Source: Sialis fuliginosa (lineage: Eukaryota > Arthropoda > Insecta > Megaloptera > Sialidae). Taken from it: 64,000 nt of DNA. Positions 46,904 through 58,441 of this stretch are shown one piece after another (within the stretch, counting starts at the first letter, position 1; each line of letters begins with the position of its first letter). The position numbers and the translations under genes were made by a program. The stretch spans positions 19,653,638 through 19,717,637 of the forward strand of contig OY540815.1 in NCBI GenBank assembly GCA_961205875.1. Direction: 5' to 3'. The notes under the pieces were generated by a model that saw only the letters and a program-made list of their open reading frames with translations, ran no database searches and was not told the DNA's origin.

Positions 46904-47560
46904 TGACCAATTCGGTAGTCATCGTCTGTAATGTTAAACGCGTAAAATTACATGACTTTTTCCGGTCTGTGACCACCCGGAAAAATATAATACAAAGAAC
47001 AGTTACTTTCATTTATACACGAAAAATATTTCCTCGATTAAGTGACCTTTGGGATGTTCTCGTCCTTTCTAAGACATCTATCCATACTTACATCTAAATT
47101 GCTTATTTCATTTTGTGTAGAGGCTCAGTTCACTAATTAATTTTTTGCTGATAACAATCTTGAGAGAAGTATATTTACTCACTGGCGAAATGCGGAAATT
47201 TCTCTCAGGGGACCAATAGCAGTCAGGATCGTTTGTGTAATGTACAAGTTATATTTTACATGTATGTTAATTGCGTTTCCGGTGTATTATTGTAATACAT
47301 AAGTAGCATGATACAAAAATGAGTAGTATATTTAAAGCGAGAAATGTTTAATTAAAAAGGAAAAAGTTATAAAATGTAAATCATATTTTATTTTTCGGTA
47401 ACTTCTGGGAGTAATAAGAATTAGCATAGTAAGTAGATTTATAACCCTTTGTCTTATCGTAAGTGTCATATTGACGAAAAAAAAGCTGTCATAGGTGCCA
47501 TGGGATTTCTTATACGCAATACTGAGTGGACAGTGTACGTGTTTCTGATTATATTAAAAA
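46904..47560. other. No gene supported
   Basis: A short plus frame starts inside the fold-back end and has no homology. Otherwise AT-rich. Confidence 0.45.
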
Positions 47561-47770
47561 TACAGGGTGTTCCGTAAACATATGAACAAACTTTCGAGGA
47601 CATTAAAACAATCTCTTTTTGTTATAAAAACCCATGTTCGCAAAGGAGCCGTTTTAGCAGCAGAGCAAAAGAAGGAACCCCGCACAAAAGCAATGTGCCT
47701 TTTTGCAACTTGAGGAAATGAAAGTTTAAAGTGTGCTGATCAAAAGTTGTAATGGGCGCAACCTACGAAA
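47561..47770 (+). mobile_element. mariner-type element, left end only
   Basis: TACAGGGTGTTCCGTAAACA is a typical left end of a mariner-like short element, preceded by AT-rich DNA. The following 200 bp are GC-richer ('ggagccgttttagcagcaga'). No complementary right end was found downstream, so the copy appears truncated. Confidence 0.45.
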
Positions 47771-49494
47771 ATTCATAGTTTCTGGTCCAGAGGGCACCAA
47801 AACATATTAAATGTTTAATACATGATTTTGTGCTTAAATCTATTTTTTGTTTCTATCTCCTAAAGGATCAACTTTAAGGAAAGTTTGCAAAGAATAAAAA
47901 GTACTTAGAATTAGTTAAAAATACAAAGAAATGATTATTTTTAGAAGTTTTAGTGAGAATTTTTTAGTTTTTTCGTTGGCAGTTTTTTTTATAGAAAATT
48001 AATAAATTAATAATTGTTAAATTGTTTGAAAATTAATACAACATAACTTATAGATATTAATATTAATAAAATACGAGATGAAAATTTATATAAATTTTAA
48101 CGTTTCTATGTTTTGTATAGTATTTGATTTACACCGTTTACAGATAGACAGGTACACATATACATCATGACGACATATTCAAAATTGATTAAAGAGGTGC
48201 CAAATAGGTAGGAATTTTATACTAATCACATATTTTCTTAGCGAGTTTTTTTTTTTGCTTATCAAACTATGTTTCTTTAAATTTTTAAAAATATTCCTCC
48301 AAAATCGATTAAAAAAATAATGTTTAAGGGGGGGGGGGTGCATTACTAAAATTTCGTCCCTGTAATATACTTCTTTAGTTCACGATGTATTATAGCAGTT
48401 TTAATAATTAAAAAAAATATTTACTTTGTTTTTTTTTATTCCTACTAATCCTTTTGTTTGTTTAGTTAATTAGTTAATTGTGTTTAGTATTATATGCCAT
48501 ATGTTTTTCTGCGTTTTAATAAAGAAATTATATAAATATTACAAATGTAACAAAATAAAATTGCAAATTAGTTTTTATAATTAGATTTCTCAAGAAACCT
48601 GAACAGAGAATCACTAATTTTAAATTTCAAAGTTATTATAAAAAATATATGAAAACACATTTAACAATAAGAGTAATAAGACATCGTTTACCCTAATTGA
48701 GGACATTAAAACTTATAAAAAGTTTTGCGGAATTGTAGTATACGCTGGCCAAGGTGTTTTGGAAATTTGGCTGGCAATAAATTATGATCGTTTTTACCAA
48801 AACGCAGAACAGTACATTAAATAATTTAATTAATAAAAGTTTATTGGTAATATAAATTAAAATTTACTAGTTTTATTTCGAAAATTCATATTTTATAGCA
48901 CGTGAAAAATATAAACTGGTGTTTTAGTGCTCTGTAACTATCATAGAAACCTTAGAATGATCTTAAAATTTTTATTATATAACACTCCAGTTTCACCTAA
49001 TAAAATTTCTAACCATTCCGACAAATACTTTATTGATAACAGAAATTTAAGTAAACTACATTTTGATCGCGGCTTTTTCGTCTTAATGTCATTTTCAAAT
49101 TTCCAACAGACGTATTTTTCTTAACTTTGAATTAAATTAGTTAAAATTAATTAAAATAATTTTTTTGTTAATAATTAAAACGTATCGACAACTATGTCTT
49201 CATCAGTTTCTTAATTAACAAATGTCCGTTTCATGAATACACATGTTACAACATTCTAAAGCCCTTTGCAATTGTAGTAGACAACAAAGTAGACTACAAG
49301 TGAAATTTATGGGCACATGATAAGCGTACTAGTGGTCAAAGTACATCCAAAGTCTTTTGCTTCGACTTTTGTACCAATTAGGTCTAGTTACCCCACTGTT
49401 CGTAATTACGCTATGCTAGTCGACTAATCACAATCACCTAAGGTTTATTTTTTTAAATTTAATACTGGAAACACGGAGAAACTGTGGTTTCTTA
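47771..49494. other. AT-rich stretch; 11-G run at 48329
   Basis: No gene supported. A run of 11 G lies near 48329-48339 and is unusual for this composition. The plus frame at 48927-49124 has no ATG start. Confidence 0.5.
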
Positions 49495-49712
49495 TTTACT
49501 TAAACTAAAAATATACATCTAACTATGTACAATAAAACTATATCACTCGATACATACATATTTCAATCATACAAGAAGTCCTCATCAAGAGCCTAACAGC
49601 CAAGACTGTCTGGAACTGTTAGGTTCCTGATGAGTACTTCTTGTGAAGTCGAAACACATGAAGATTGACATTGTTTTATTATGGTTAGGTGTATATTTTT
49701 AGTTTATTTTTC
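49495..49712. repeat. Inverted repeat with hammerhead-like core
   Basis: The arms pair from 'taaactaaaaatatacatct' at the left to its near complement 'aggtgtatatttttagttta' at the right, and centrally as 'agcctaacag' against 'ctgttaggtt'. In the right arm, plus strand: CTGATGA (49627-49633), then a stem ACTTC (49636-49640) with GAAGT (49645-49649) plus a G-C pair, then GAAA (49651-49654). This is the same layout as at 14298-14322 but with different stem bases. It supports an RNA structure rather than chance. Confidence 0.65.
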
Positions 49713-49770
49713 TTTAATGATAATTTTGTTCTTAAATTTTATTAAAAAATATGTATAATAATAAATTAAT

Positions 49771-49860
49771 TGTCTAATTAATTGAAGAATAAGTATCGCA
49801 AGCTTTCGATTCACAAAATCATCATCAGGTTATTAAGAATGAACAAAATGTGAGAACGAT
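49771..49860 (-). repeat. Copy of the 14.2-kb hammerhead-like family
   Basis: 'ttaattgtctaatta' and 'gcaagctttcgattcac' match the arms at 14161-14231 and 20517-20586. On the minus strand CTGATGA (49822-49828) and GAAA (49804-49807) are conserved around a stem in which one pair is weakened (GATTT/GAATC). It appears as a single, non-inverted copy. Confidence 0.6.
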
Positions 49861-51335
49861 GTCGTTATCTCAACAATATTCATGTGACTGTATAATAATA
49901 ATATACAATATGATCTATTGTACATGTTTTAATTTATTTGATTTTTCCCTTAGATGTTCGTAACTACCCCACTCTCCCCTATTCATAATAACATGCGCCC
50001 CGCATGTTATTTTATTAATATTCAAACTGAGGTAATTATATCACAGCGAATATGAAAACAATATAATACGTGTATCTATATAGATCATATTATTATGTAC
50101 GATTACAAATAAAGTACATTATGTAAGAAGAATATTCAGGTACATATATATAACTTTAATAAGATGTTAACGGAGAAATCCTTGTTGAAAACAGTGCACG
50201 TTGGATCCTGTTTTTAACATATGTAATGCGGACTTTGTAGGTGCAAGTCTCTCCCATATACATGACAACATTGGTTATGAAATATGTGATATTTTAGCGC
50301 AACGCGCTGCATGAACACTGAAAAGATTTTACATGGTAGCATCAAATTGTGAGAATACATTATACATACTATGTTTACATTACAATGCTGCATTTTCATA
50401 TTTTTTATTTACCGCAAATGCGTGTATGGTGGTAATATATTAGTTGAGAATGTTCATAATATAACTAAATTTATTCTATTTTAATATTTATATAGAGGGG
50501 GGGAGTATGGTTATTAGGGTAAGACTGCAACTCAAATACGATAAATCGTAGAAGGGTGAAATTTTACATTTCAGATTAATTTTTGTTTGGTAAGAAAACC
50601 TCCTATTTTTGAAAACGATTATTACACCGGAAACAGGTTAGTGTTGTCATTTTTTAATTTTTCGAATAATTTTTGAAACAGTGAAAATTAGAGAAAAATG
50701 ATAAATTTACAAATTGTAGAGAATATTATTATCTGTAATTTAAAAAAAAATTGGAAAAAATAAATAAAATTTTTATTTCAATCAAAATTATACCTACATA
50801 TAAATATCTGCCATGAGTGGAAAGAAAAGAAAAGAAACCAACAATGGATAAAAATCAAATTAATTTTCTATGCAGTATACGATTTTCTTTTACTTTTTTT
50901 CAAATCATATGCACTAAAAGCAAAATGTTATTTCAAAGAATATGTCAAAAGTGCATTTAAAATGCATACGCTGTTGGTTTGAAAGCTGACAACAGCAATT
51001 GCTGTCAATATGTTTGAGATGGTATATAGGCACTTTACTTCAAAGAGGTATAATACATTCTATGTGCACAATTATAAGCCATGTAAGTAATATTATAAGT
51101 ATATGTGAATGGTGCATTTTGCTATTGTATTTTGATTTAAATGGAAACATATCGATATAAGTACTTCGCGGTGAAAAACAAGTTAAAAGGTAAGCACTTT
51201 TGTAAATAACTAAAAAAAGATTATAAGAAATTTCATTCAAAATCTGTGGGCAAAGATATCGACAAAATAAAATCAACAAATTTTAGCATTGCGAGCGTAA
51301 TTTTATACATACTTGTTGTGTTAAATTTATTGATT
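49861..51335. other. AT-rich stretch, no gene seen
   Basis: A short G-rich run lies near 50497-50505. 'gtaactaccccactctcccc' near 49961 could be an old element end. No frame with homology. Confidence 0.45.
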
Positions 51336-51523
51336 AGGGTCGATCCACACTATCATGCCGGTTTTGGTCCGGTCTCGCTCCAGTCAAATATTCAGTATAG
51401 TACCTAATACTGAATCGAATTGAACCGAGGCCGGCACGATATCTATAGTGTGAATGATTTAATTGTTTATTGTATATTTATATTTGATTGGAGCGAGACC
51501 GGACCGGGATCAGCACTTATAGT
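51336..51523. mobile_element. MITE family with GGTCCGGTCTCG ends, rearranged
   Basis: AGGGTCGATCCACACTATC and GGTCCGGTCTCGCTCCAGTC at the left face GGAGCGAGACCGGACCGGGA at the right. An extra inverted piece (ACCGAGGCCGGCACGATATC, 51425-51444) and a palindrome (TTCAGTATAGTACCTAATAC plus TGAA) lie inside, so this copy looks like a composite. A simpler copy is at 52403-52543. Non-coding. Confidence 0.65.
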
Positions 51524-51537
51524 TCAAGGAACACGAT

Positions 51538-51635
51538 GGTGTAGGTTTCAACAAAATCGGTACAGTAGTTTTCAAGATTACTTCGGTTAAGCACACATAC
51601 AACACAAACATTTCATCTTTAATATAATACAGAGT
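51538..51635 (+). mobile_element. LINE-like 3' tail fragment
   Basis: The wording 'gtaggtttcaacaaaatcgg', 'acagtagttttcaagatta' and 'aagcacacatacaacacaaa' followed by 'cattt' and an AT-rich tail resembles the 3' ends of RTE-type LINEs of insects. There the consensus reads roughly aatcggt-cagtag-ttt-gagatt, then ACA-rich repeats. No reverse transcriptase sequence is present. Confidence 0.5.
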
Positions 51636-52402
51636 AATATATTTTTCTTAAAATGTGTGAAAACAATCAAAATAAATCAATTTTTTTGAATTTACTAGGA
51701 ACAAATAAACAAGACAGACAGACATAAATTGTAAAGACTGTATTGTGGTAAAACGATGCATAGACTGAAAGTTTAATTTTGTAAACATATGTATAAATTA
51801 AAATATTTAATAAGTATGAAGTTAACAACACATAAAATTCACTATTTCGGAACTACAAAAAGATTTATACTTGCAAAATTGTTAAATAGAAAACATTATA
51901 TATTATATTACTCTATTGTACTGAATGAAACACAAATAAAAAAAAACTTGTTTGGTTTATTTGTGAAACAAAATTGGACGAGGATTTAAAACCTATGTAG
52001 TGAACTAGAGAGAGAATAAATTTGTTGAAGATACAAATCAAAGCGCTTTTTATCAACAAAACCATAAATCTCCTATCGCGGTTTCAGCTTAATACAATAT
52101 AGGAGTAGTTCCAAACGAGCAAACAACAGTATATTTTGTATTTATTCTGCAGGATGCGTAAAAAGTCCTTTTTAAGAATTACATTTGATTTTACTTATGA
52201 ATTAAATGTAGTAAATTAAAAAAAGTTAGTTAATTAGAATTTGTTTTAAATTATGTGCAAAAAATCAGGTAAATATGATCATTTACCTATGTTGTATGCA
52301 GGAATATGTACTTATTTTGCTCTAAAATAATAAAAATTCTGAATACATTGTAAACAATATTAAATTTTATTCAATAGTTTATTAAATTAATAATTATTAA
52401 AA
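51636..52402. other. AT-rich stretch, no gene seen
   Basis: The plus frame at 51789-51989 is an ATG frame, but it is lysine- and isoleucine-rich without homology and is treated as chance. Confidence 0.5.
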
Positions 52403-52543
52403 GTCGATCCAGACTATCGTGCCAGTTTCGGTCCGGTCTCGGTCCGATCTTCAATCAAATATAAATATACAATAAACAATGAAATCCATTCATATTTGAC
52501 TGGAGCGAGACCGGACCGAGAGCAGCATAGTCAGGATCGACCC
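52403..52543. mobile_element. MITE with GGTCCGGTCTCG ends, simple copy
   Basis: GTCGATCCAGACTATCGTGC with TCGGTCCGGTCTCGGTCC at the left pairs with GGAGCGAGACCGGACCGA and CAGGATCGACCC at the right, about 55-60 bp of inverted repeat over 141 bp. It matches 51336-51523, about 900 bp away. The target duplication is not clear (TAA/TTA-like flanks). Confidence 0.7.
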
Positions 52544-52819
52544 TAATTGCACTTCCCCCATCCATGTATTGCAAAAAAAACCGGAAATTTTAAATTTATG
52601 TTCGCAAATAATCCTTCCACAGATGTGAGCGATTACGAGTCTGGGAAGTTAAAGGACTTAATAAATTTTACAGCAAACTTGATGAAGCGGTGATAAACAA
52701 ATACTTATAATAACTCATTGAACTTGACGACGCTGGAAATCGTTCACATCTCTGGAAGAGTTGGTTTGCGGATACATGTATTATTAGATTTATATTACTT
52801 ATTTTATTCGTATACCATA
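52544..52819. other. Spacer of mixed composition, no gene
   Basis: This short interval is somewhat GC-richer ('gatgtgagcgattacgagtc', and GACGACGCTGG near 52728). A minus frame crosses it, but no ATG-led homologous protein is visible. Confidence 0.4.
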
Positions 52820-52821
52820 TA

Positions 52822-53546
52822 GGGGAAAGTCGGTTAATTTGTATTTTTTTTGAAATTAAGATATTTAGTATACTAGTTTTCGGTTTTAACAAATTATTTT
52901 TTTATGAATTGAAAAAAAAACAGCTGTTTATAGATTTTGTTTTTATTAAGTATTAATCAACATAATTATCATAAACTCCACAAAAATTAACAAAATGTGA
53001 GATCGGAGCACTGTTTTAATTTAGCCAAATTAGCTAATTGGGACTTTAATAGAATCTTAACTAAAATATACTTGTAAACAAAACATAATATTATATATAA
53101 TTACAGTCTATTAAGTATTAAAACAAAAAAACTATAAAAAATCAGTCTCGTTACATTATATCAATTAAATTATACAAGAAAGACAATCATCACTTATGTC
53201 AGGATTATTGATACAAGTTTCATGATTCCAGTTATGGCAATTACGTGCAGTCCATTTAAAAAAAATCAACCTATCAAAGCCGCCAATCAATCCAATTGAT
53301 AAATTGCTGCTGCAAAATATACCTTTGTAGTTACTACACCCTTAGTATGAATCACTCAAAATGACATCAAAAATCACTTATTTACATTTGCGGAAACAAA
53401 ACACAAACATTCAAATTGTCAAGAAAACAATATAGGCGATATGCAACCTATCGCACGGTGTTGCCATTTAAGAAATCATAAAACTTTTTTTCGAGATATA
53501 AGGGTGATCCAATTTAGCGAGTGGTCCAATATACCATACTTTCCCC
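52822..53546. mobile_element. TA-flanked element with GGGGAAAGT ends
   Basis: GGGGAAAGTCGGTTAATTTG at the left and the complement of GGGGAAAGTATGGTATATTG at the right share a perfect 9-bp start and weaker similarity after it. TA lies on both sides (52820-52821 and 53547-53548). The 725-bp interior has no transposase. Short ends make the call moderate; the superfamily could be Tc1/mariner-like. Confidence 0.55.
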
Positions 53547-53548
53547 TA

Positions 53549-55364
53549 AATAATTCAAGGTTACTTAAATGTTTCTGTGATTTATATACTCACAGTACAA
53601 AAACAAAACTTTTTATCTACCCGATAGTATTATACATACTCGTAAATATTTTTTAATTAATGGGTAAGTACCTTATTATTCAGAGTAAAATATTTATAAT
53701 TCATAATAAAACGTAAGTATTATACAGTGACATGTAGAAACACATAATTCACATGAGAGAAAAAACGCCATTATTTTTACGTACAAAATTTTCGTAACGG
53801 AAGTTACCATAAAAGTGTTTTAACCGTCTTAAAAAAAATTATAAAGTTTTAAAACTGCATACAAACAGTATAATTCTAGTATTATAAATTTAATGCTTGT
53901 GCTTGTTTCCATGTTTTCTGTAAAAAACAACTTCTGAAGAGACTTATTTTTTTATTTTTTAGGATGATATCCTTTTAAACTTTTAAATTTATGAAGTTTT
54001 GTTGTTATACTTAACGTGTTTTTTATAAATAACATTTCCGGTAATAAATTATACAGATTTTGATGCATTGCACTTTTTAAATTGTTTTTTTAAAACCCAG
54101 TACTTTTAAACTTGGAGATCTTAGAAAAAATCTCTTGTTATTAAATAAAAGTTTTGTCTGTAGTAGTTAATAAGCTACATTAACAAATATGGAAATTTAA
54201 CACAGACCGACATTTTTGTAAGTTTTAGATTTAATAACTAATTTTATATTACTTACTACTTGTCAGTATAGTTAGCTCCGTCATTTTTGATTTCAGAAAA
54301 AATATCTTTTGTGAAGAAAAAAATACCAGTAGTCGTTTTTTCTACTATTATTTTTATTGCTCGTTTGGGAATTTTTTTTAAAGATGTTTGATTTAAGGGG
54401 GTGGGTAAAAAGGTTAAATACAATTTAAATAAAATCAAAATTTTAAATTAAAGCGAGAAATTCAAACCAATCAAATGCAAGGTTTAGGTCTACTACTAGT
54501 TTCAGATAAAAATTCGGATTATAAAAACTCGTTAACGGAGACTTAATTAATTTCTACATCTTCCATTAAGGTGACATAAATTCAATCTACACCTACACTT
54601 AACATTGTACGAACAAAGATTAATTAATAACCTTTGTCAGCTAATGCTTCCACGGTTTAGAAAAGCTCTTGTTCCTTGCTCATGTAAACATATTCATACA
54701 CCCAAATATTGAGGTGATAATAATCATTACAAGTGTTCATTAATTATTATTACTACTATAGAGGTCTTTCGATACCATTGAATATTCTTAATGTAGAATA
54801 TCTCAAAGATCATGAAATGCGAGATAAAAGAATACGTTTTTTCAAATCTTCGTTATTTTTATAGTTAACTTTTACAAGCGTTCAACGTCGTCTTCTGTAG
54901 TAAACTTTAAAAGCTACTGGCACTTAAGTTAACTAAAACTTACTACATAGAAATGGCTATACGTAAAACTAGCTTCTCTAAATAAATTGTTCTAGTTTGT
55001 TTTAGATTTTTACTCTGCATCATTCGAATAGGGATTCGAGAAATATAAATAATGAAATAGGTATCCTATATATTGTTATAAATACACACATTCATTCCAT
55101 GCCTTATTGTTAACAGTATTAAAAGCTGATAACATAAATAAATGATTTGAAACAACAATATACTAATGAAGGTTAATTGCACATATGCACATGCCAATTA
55201 ACAACTAATCCAACTTTGTGTTATTTATATAAATAACACACAAGCACAAGTTTAATCATTTAATATCATTTATACAAATTACCTATGCATAGTATTTTAT
55301 ACGAGTGAGTAAGGTAAAGTCGCCAAATACCGTTTCCTTTATTAAAATTCTATATATTTTCCAA
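53549..55364. other. AT-rich stretch, no gene seen
   Basis: Only short low-complexity frames are present. 'gagtaaggtaaagtcgcc' near 55307 resembles the GGGGAAAGTCGG end of the element at 52822, but no complete element is seen. Confidence 0.5.
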
Positions 55365-55818
55365 AAACTTTAAGATTATCAAGTACCCAAAGACCGTCGC
55401 GACCCCCTTCCCCCTATTATAAACAAATTAAAATTGATAAATTAACAAATAAGTTGAATAGTTAATATCTCAGCTTGACGAGATCCTACAGACTCCAACT
55501 TTTTTTTTAAATATAGCTTACACCATAAACTTTAAGATTATCAAGTGCCCAAAGACTGTCGCGATCCCTTTCCCCTATTATAAACAAATTAAAATTGATA
55601 AATTAACAAATAAGTTGAATGGTTAATATCTCAGCTTGGCGCAATCCTACAGACTTTAAATTTTTAAAAAAATATAGCTTACACCATAAACTTTAAGATT
55701 ATCAAGTGCTCAAAGGCCGTCGCGACCCCTTTCCCCTATTATAAACAAATTAAAATTGATAAATTAACAAATCAGCTTGGCGCAATCGTATAGACTCAAA
55801 CTTTTTTAAAATATAGTA
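55365..55818 (+). repeat. Tandem repeat, unit about 162 bp, three copies
   Basis: Units start at about 55365, 55527 and 55688 with 'aaactttaagattatcaagt'. Each contains 'gtcgcga' with a CCCCTATTATAAAC block, then 'aaattgataaattaacaaa', and ends near 'atagcttacaccat'. The third unit lacks about 20 bases of the 'agttgaatggttaatatct' segment. Copies differ at only a few positions, so the duplication is fairly recent. It could be a small satellite seed. Confidence 0.88.
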
Positions 55819-56111
55819 AACAAACGAAGTAAACAATTTTCTCAAATAAGAAGAATACACCTACGATATTATTTAATTAAACGTTTGTTTTCTTGTAGCT
55901 AAAGTTTACTTAAAGAACAATGTTTTCAACTATGAAAAACAAACCCCTTTGTATGAGCGAAGAACATTCCGGAAATTGTAATACGAAGAAATTTCAGCAC
56001 GGAATAAAGTTTAACATATTATATAAAATATTTCAAGTATTAAATTTTGAAATAACTCTTTACTTTTATTTTTCAATATATAATATACTAGTAATTATTT
56101 AATTATACATA

Positions 56112-56457
56112 TATACTAGCTGACCCGGCAAACGTTGTTTTGCAATGTATATTATTTGTAGGAAACATTAAAAATCGCGATGGTAAAATAGGGGTTGATT
56201 GTAAAGGGTTGAAAATTCAGGGTTATATGTATTTACTAATGCTGTATCATAAAAAAATTAAAAAAAAAAATTATCTAAAATTGAAAAAAAAAATTTAGGG
56301 GTGGATTACCATTAACATTTAGGGGGATGAAAAATAGATGTTGTCCGATTCTCAGACCTACCCAATATGCACACAAAATTTCATGAGAATCGGGAAAGCC
56401 GTTTCGGAGGAGTTTAACCACAAACACCGCGACACGAGAATTTTATATATTAGATAG
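56112..56457 (+). mobile_element. RTE-type LINE/SINE-like 3' element
   Basis: It starts CTAGCTGACCCGGCAAACGT and continues to 'aatttcatgagaatcgggaa' and 'gccgtttcggaggagtttaa', then 'gcgacacgagaattttatat', ending ATTAGATAG. This wording is familiar as a very common insect non-LTR tail (RTE-like LINE or a SINE using that tail). Only the 3' part is present; no reverse transcriptase is seen. The exact class is from memory of the repeat type, not from a search. Confidence 0.6.
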
Positions 56458-56614
56458 TATATGTTATAGTATAATGTTGCTTGTTAATTAAAATAATGTA
56501 AAATTCTAATCCAAGTATGCCAGTTATACAATTTTTATCATAATATAACTCTGAAAATATAAAAAAGTTCTGCATTTCCATTTTATACGAATTCATTTAT
56601 TCATACTTATAGTA

Positions 56615-56860
56615 TAAATACTTAAGTAACTCTGTCTGTCTGTCTGTTTGTTAACTTTTTACGGCTAAACCGCTAAACCAATCTTAATTAAATTTAGTAG
56701 GGAGTTAGCTTGCATCATGAGGAAGGAAATAGGCTACTTTGTGTCCCGAAAATTGATTAAATAAAAAGAAGAAACTTAATTTAAATTGGTTAATATTTCG
56801 TAATTGCACGTGTTACAAAGATTCATGAGAGAGACAAACAGACACTCATAACGAAAAGTG
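56615..56860 (+). mobile_element. LINE-tail-like repeat with CTGT tract
   Basis: A CTGTCTGTCTGTCTGTTTGT tract (about 56633) is followed by 'acggctaaaccgctaaacca', 'aaatttagtagggagttagc' and 'ggaaggaaataggctacttt'. These are hallmark phrases of a common insect non-LTR tail ('gctgaaccgattttgatgaaa...ggaaggacataggctac'). It lies about 160 bp downstream of the 56112 element. No coding sequence. Confidence 0.5.
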
Positions 56861-57308
56861 TTTATTTTGACTTAAAACGGAAAGATTAAGTGGAAATTTT
56901 GAAATCGAAGATTAAAATTAAGTATAATTAAAGACAAGCTAATTTAAATGCAAAAAGAAAACATTTTACCCATCCCCTCTCTATTTTATAATTAAAAGTA
57001 AATATTTTCCTCTCGCAAATTACATCTAAACAATTCCTTTAAATTAACCGAATGCTACATTTACTTTCATTTCTTATTTGACACTGATATTACATTCTAG
57101 TTTTTTATTTGACACTAATAATGCAAACACATCTACGAACACCTTGCGTTTTCTGTTTTTCCTACTTTAGTAACTATTCTCATTTTCTTCTTATATAGTT
57201 TATACCAGTGGTATTTAACCTTGCGGCGGTAAAAGACTAGATATATTTTATTTTTAAATAATTTAGTTGCTGAAGGTGTAATTTTTATTCTCATTGTCAG
57301 TAGCTGAA
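56861..57308. other. Spacer; possible hAT left end at 57214
   Basis: CAGTGGTATTTAACCTTGCG at about 57214 resembles a hAT left end (CAGTGGTTCTCAACCT type), but it is cut off by the MITE family A copy at 57311 and no right end is seen. No gene. Confidence 0.4.
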
Positions 57309-57310
57309 TA

Positions 57311-57808
57311 AGGTCCTAGAACCAGTTATGGCCGGTATAAAATCATAGTTTACTGTTTTTATGATTGGCGGGATTTTTTTTTGTAATTCATGTTACTAAT
57401 AAAACAAGTAACTCTTTATTTAATCAATTTAAGTGCCAAAGTCCGCAAATATAGTTTTTTTTTAATTATAGCCTTTTATTTTGTTTATGTTTTTTCTCCA
57501 GATAAAGTAAAAATAGTAATGAGCACTTGCTAATAGTAACAAAAAGTACTACAACACAAAATATATAAAATTTGAAACAATGTAAAGAAGTTGCTATGAT
57601 AATATAATATTTAATAAATAAATTATACTAACAATTAATTTAAATGTCCACCATTTTGACATCTATTGGCCAATTGTCATAAAATCACGCTGTAAGACAG
57701 TTAAATGTATATAGATTAATATTCAGACATGATAGTAATCAAATATGTATAAATATTTCTAATTCAGTACATTTAATTAAAAAATAGCCATTACTGGGGT
57801 CAGTACCT
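57311..57808 (-). mobile_element. MITE family A, complete copy, TA-flanked
   Basis: In reverse orientation relative to 15885-16420, it runs from AGGTCCTAGAACCAGT to ACTGGGGTCAGTACCT with TA on both sides (57309-57310 and 57809-57810). Diagnostic interior phrases recur as complements ('gtccaccattttgac', 'taataaaacaagtaact'). It is 498 bp. More diverged at the tips than the 15885 copy, so probably older. Non-coding. Confidence 0.85.
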
Positions 57809-57819
57809 TATTTTTATTT

Positions 57820-57850
57820 GCTGTTTTGTCTTTTTGGTCTAAACACAGCA
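57820..57850 (-). mobile_element. Harbinger-like MITE end fragment
   Basis: The complement, TGCTGTGTTTAGACCAAAAA with GACAAAACAGC, matches the terminal repeat of the 39890-40028 element and is followed by TTA. Only one end remains, next to the family A copy. Confidence 0.6.
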
Positions 57851-57853
57851 TTA

Positions 57854-58441
57854 TACTTATTAAAATTAAATGTATAAGGGGGCCGTAAAATCAACTCTAT
57901 TACAGAGTAGAAATTTTGAGAAGCTCTAGTGATAGCGCAGTGCAACAACTTGCTCATATGTATATACATTTATGAATCTCGTTGCTATTCATTTCTAGCA
58001 ACGTCTGTAGCGACATTTTGCGAGTTTCGCAACTGTTCGTGATACGAATATCTCCAGGATTGAGTCGGTCTGGACGTCGCATATCCCGAGGGAGAACACT
58101 GCAGTATTTTTTCTACCTATGACAGTGCAGTATGTTTTTGTGTGCGATTGCTAGGTCCACTTTGTGAACCTCTTTGTAAGCGAAACTGTCATGTAACACT
58201 TTTATATGAAATTAAAAGTACTTATAAATGCATTTGAAAAAGAAAATAGTCAAGTGCAAGTCGAGCTTCGAATATTAGTGTCTCGAACTGTATAGTTTTT
58301 CAATTTATTTGATTATGTAATAATTATACAACTTTAAAAGTCTGCAATTCAAAAACTATTGATTTTATAAAAGAAAATCAGTTAAAAGAAATGGGAAATT
58401 TATTTCTGAACAAAAAATTCCTAATAATTTTATTATAGGAT
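57854..58441. other. Mixed-composition stretch, no gene supported
   Basis: 57900-58190 is GC-richer than average ('tggacgtcgcatatcccgag') with no open ATG frame of note. 'ttgctattcatttctagcaa' near 57981 forms a small hairpin. No family assigned. Confidence 0.45.
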
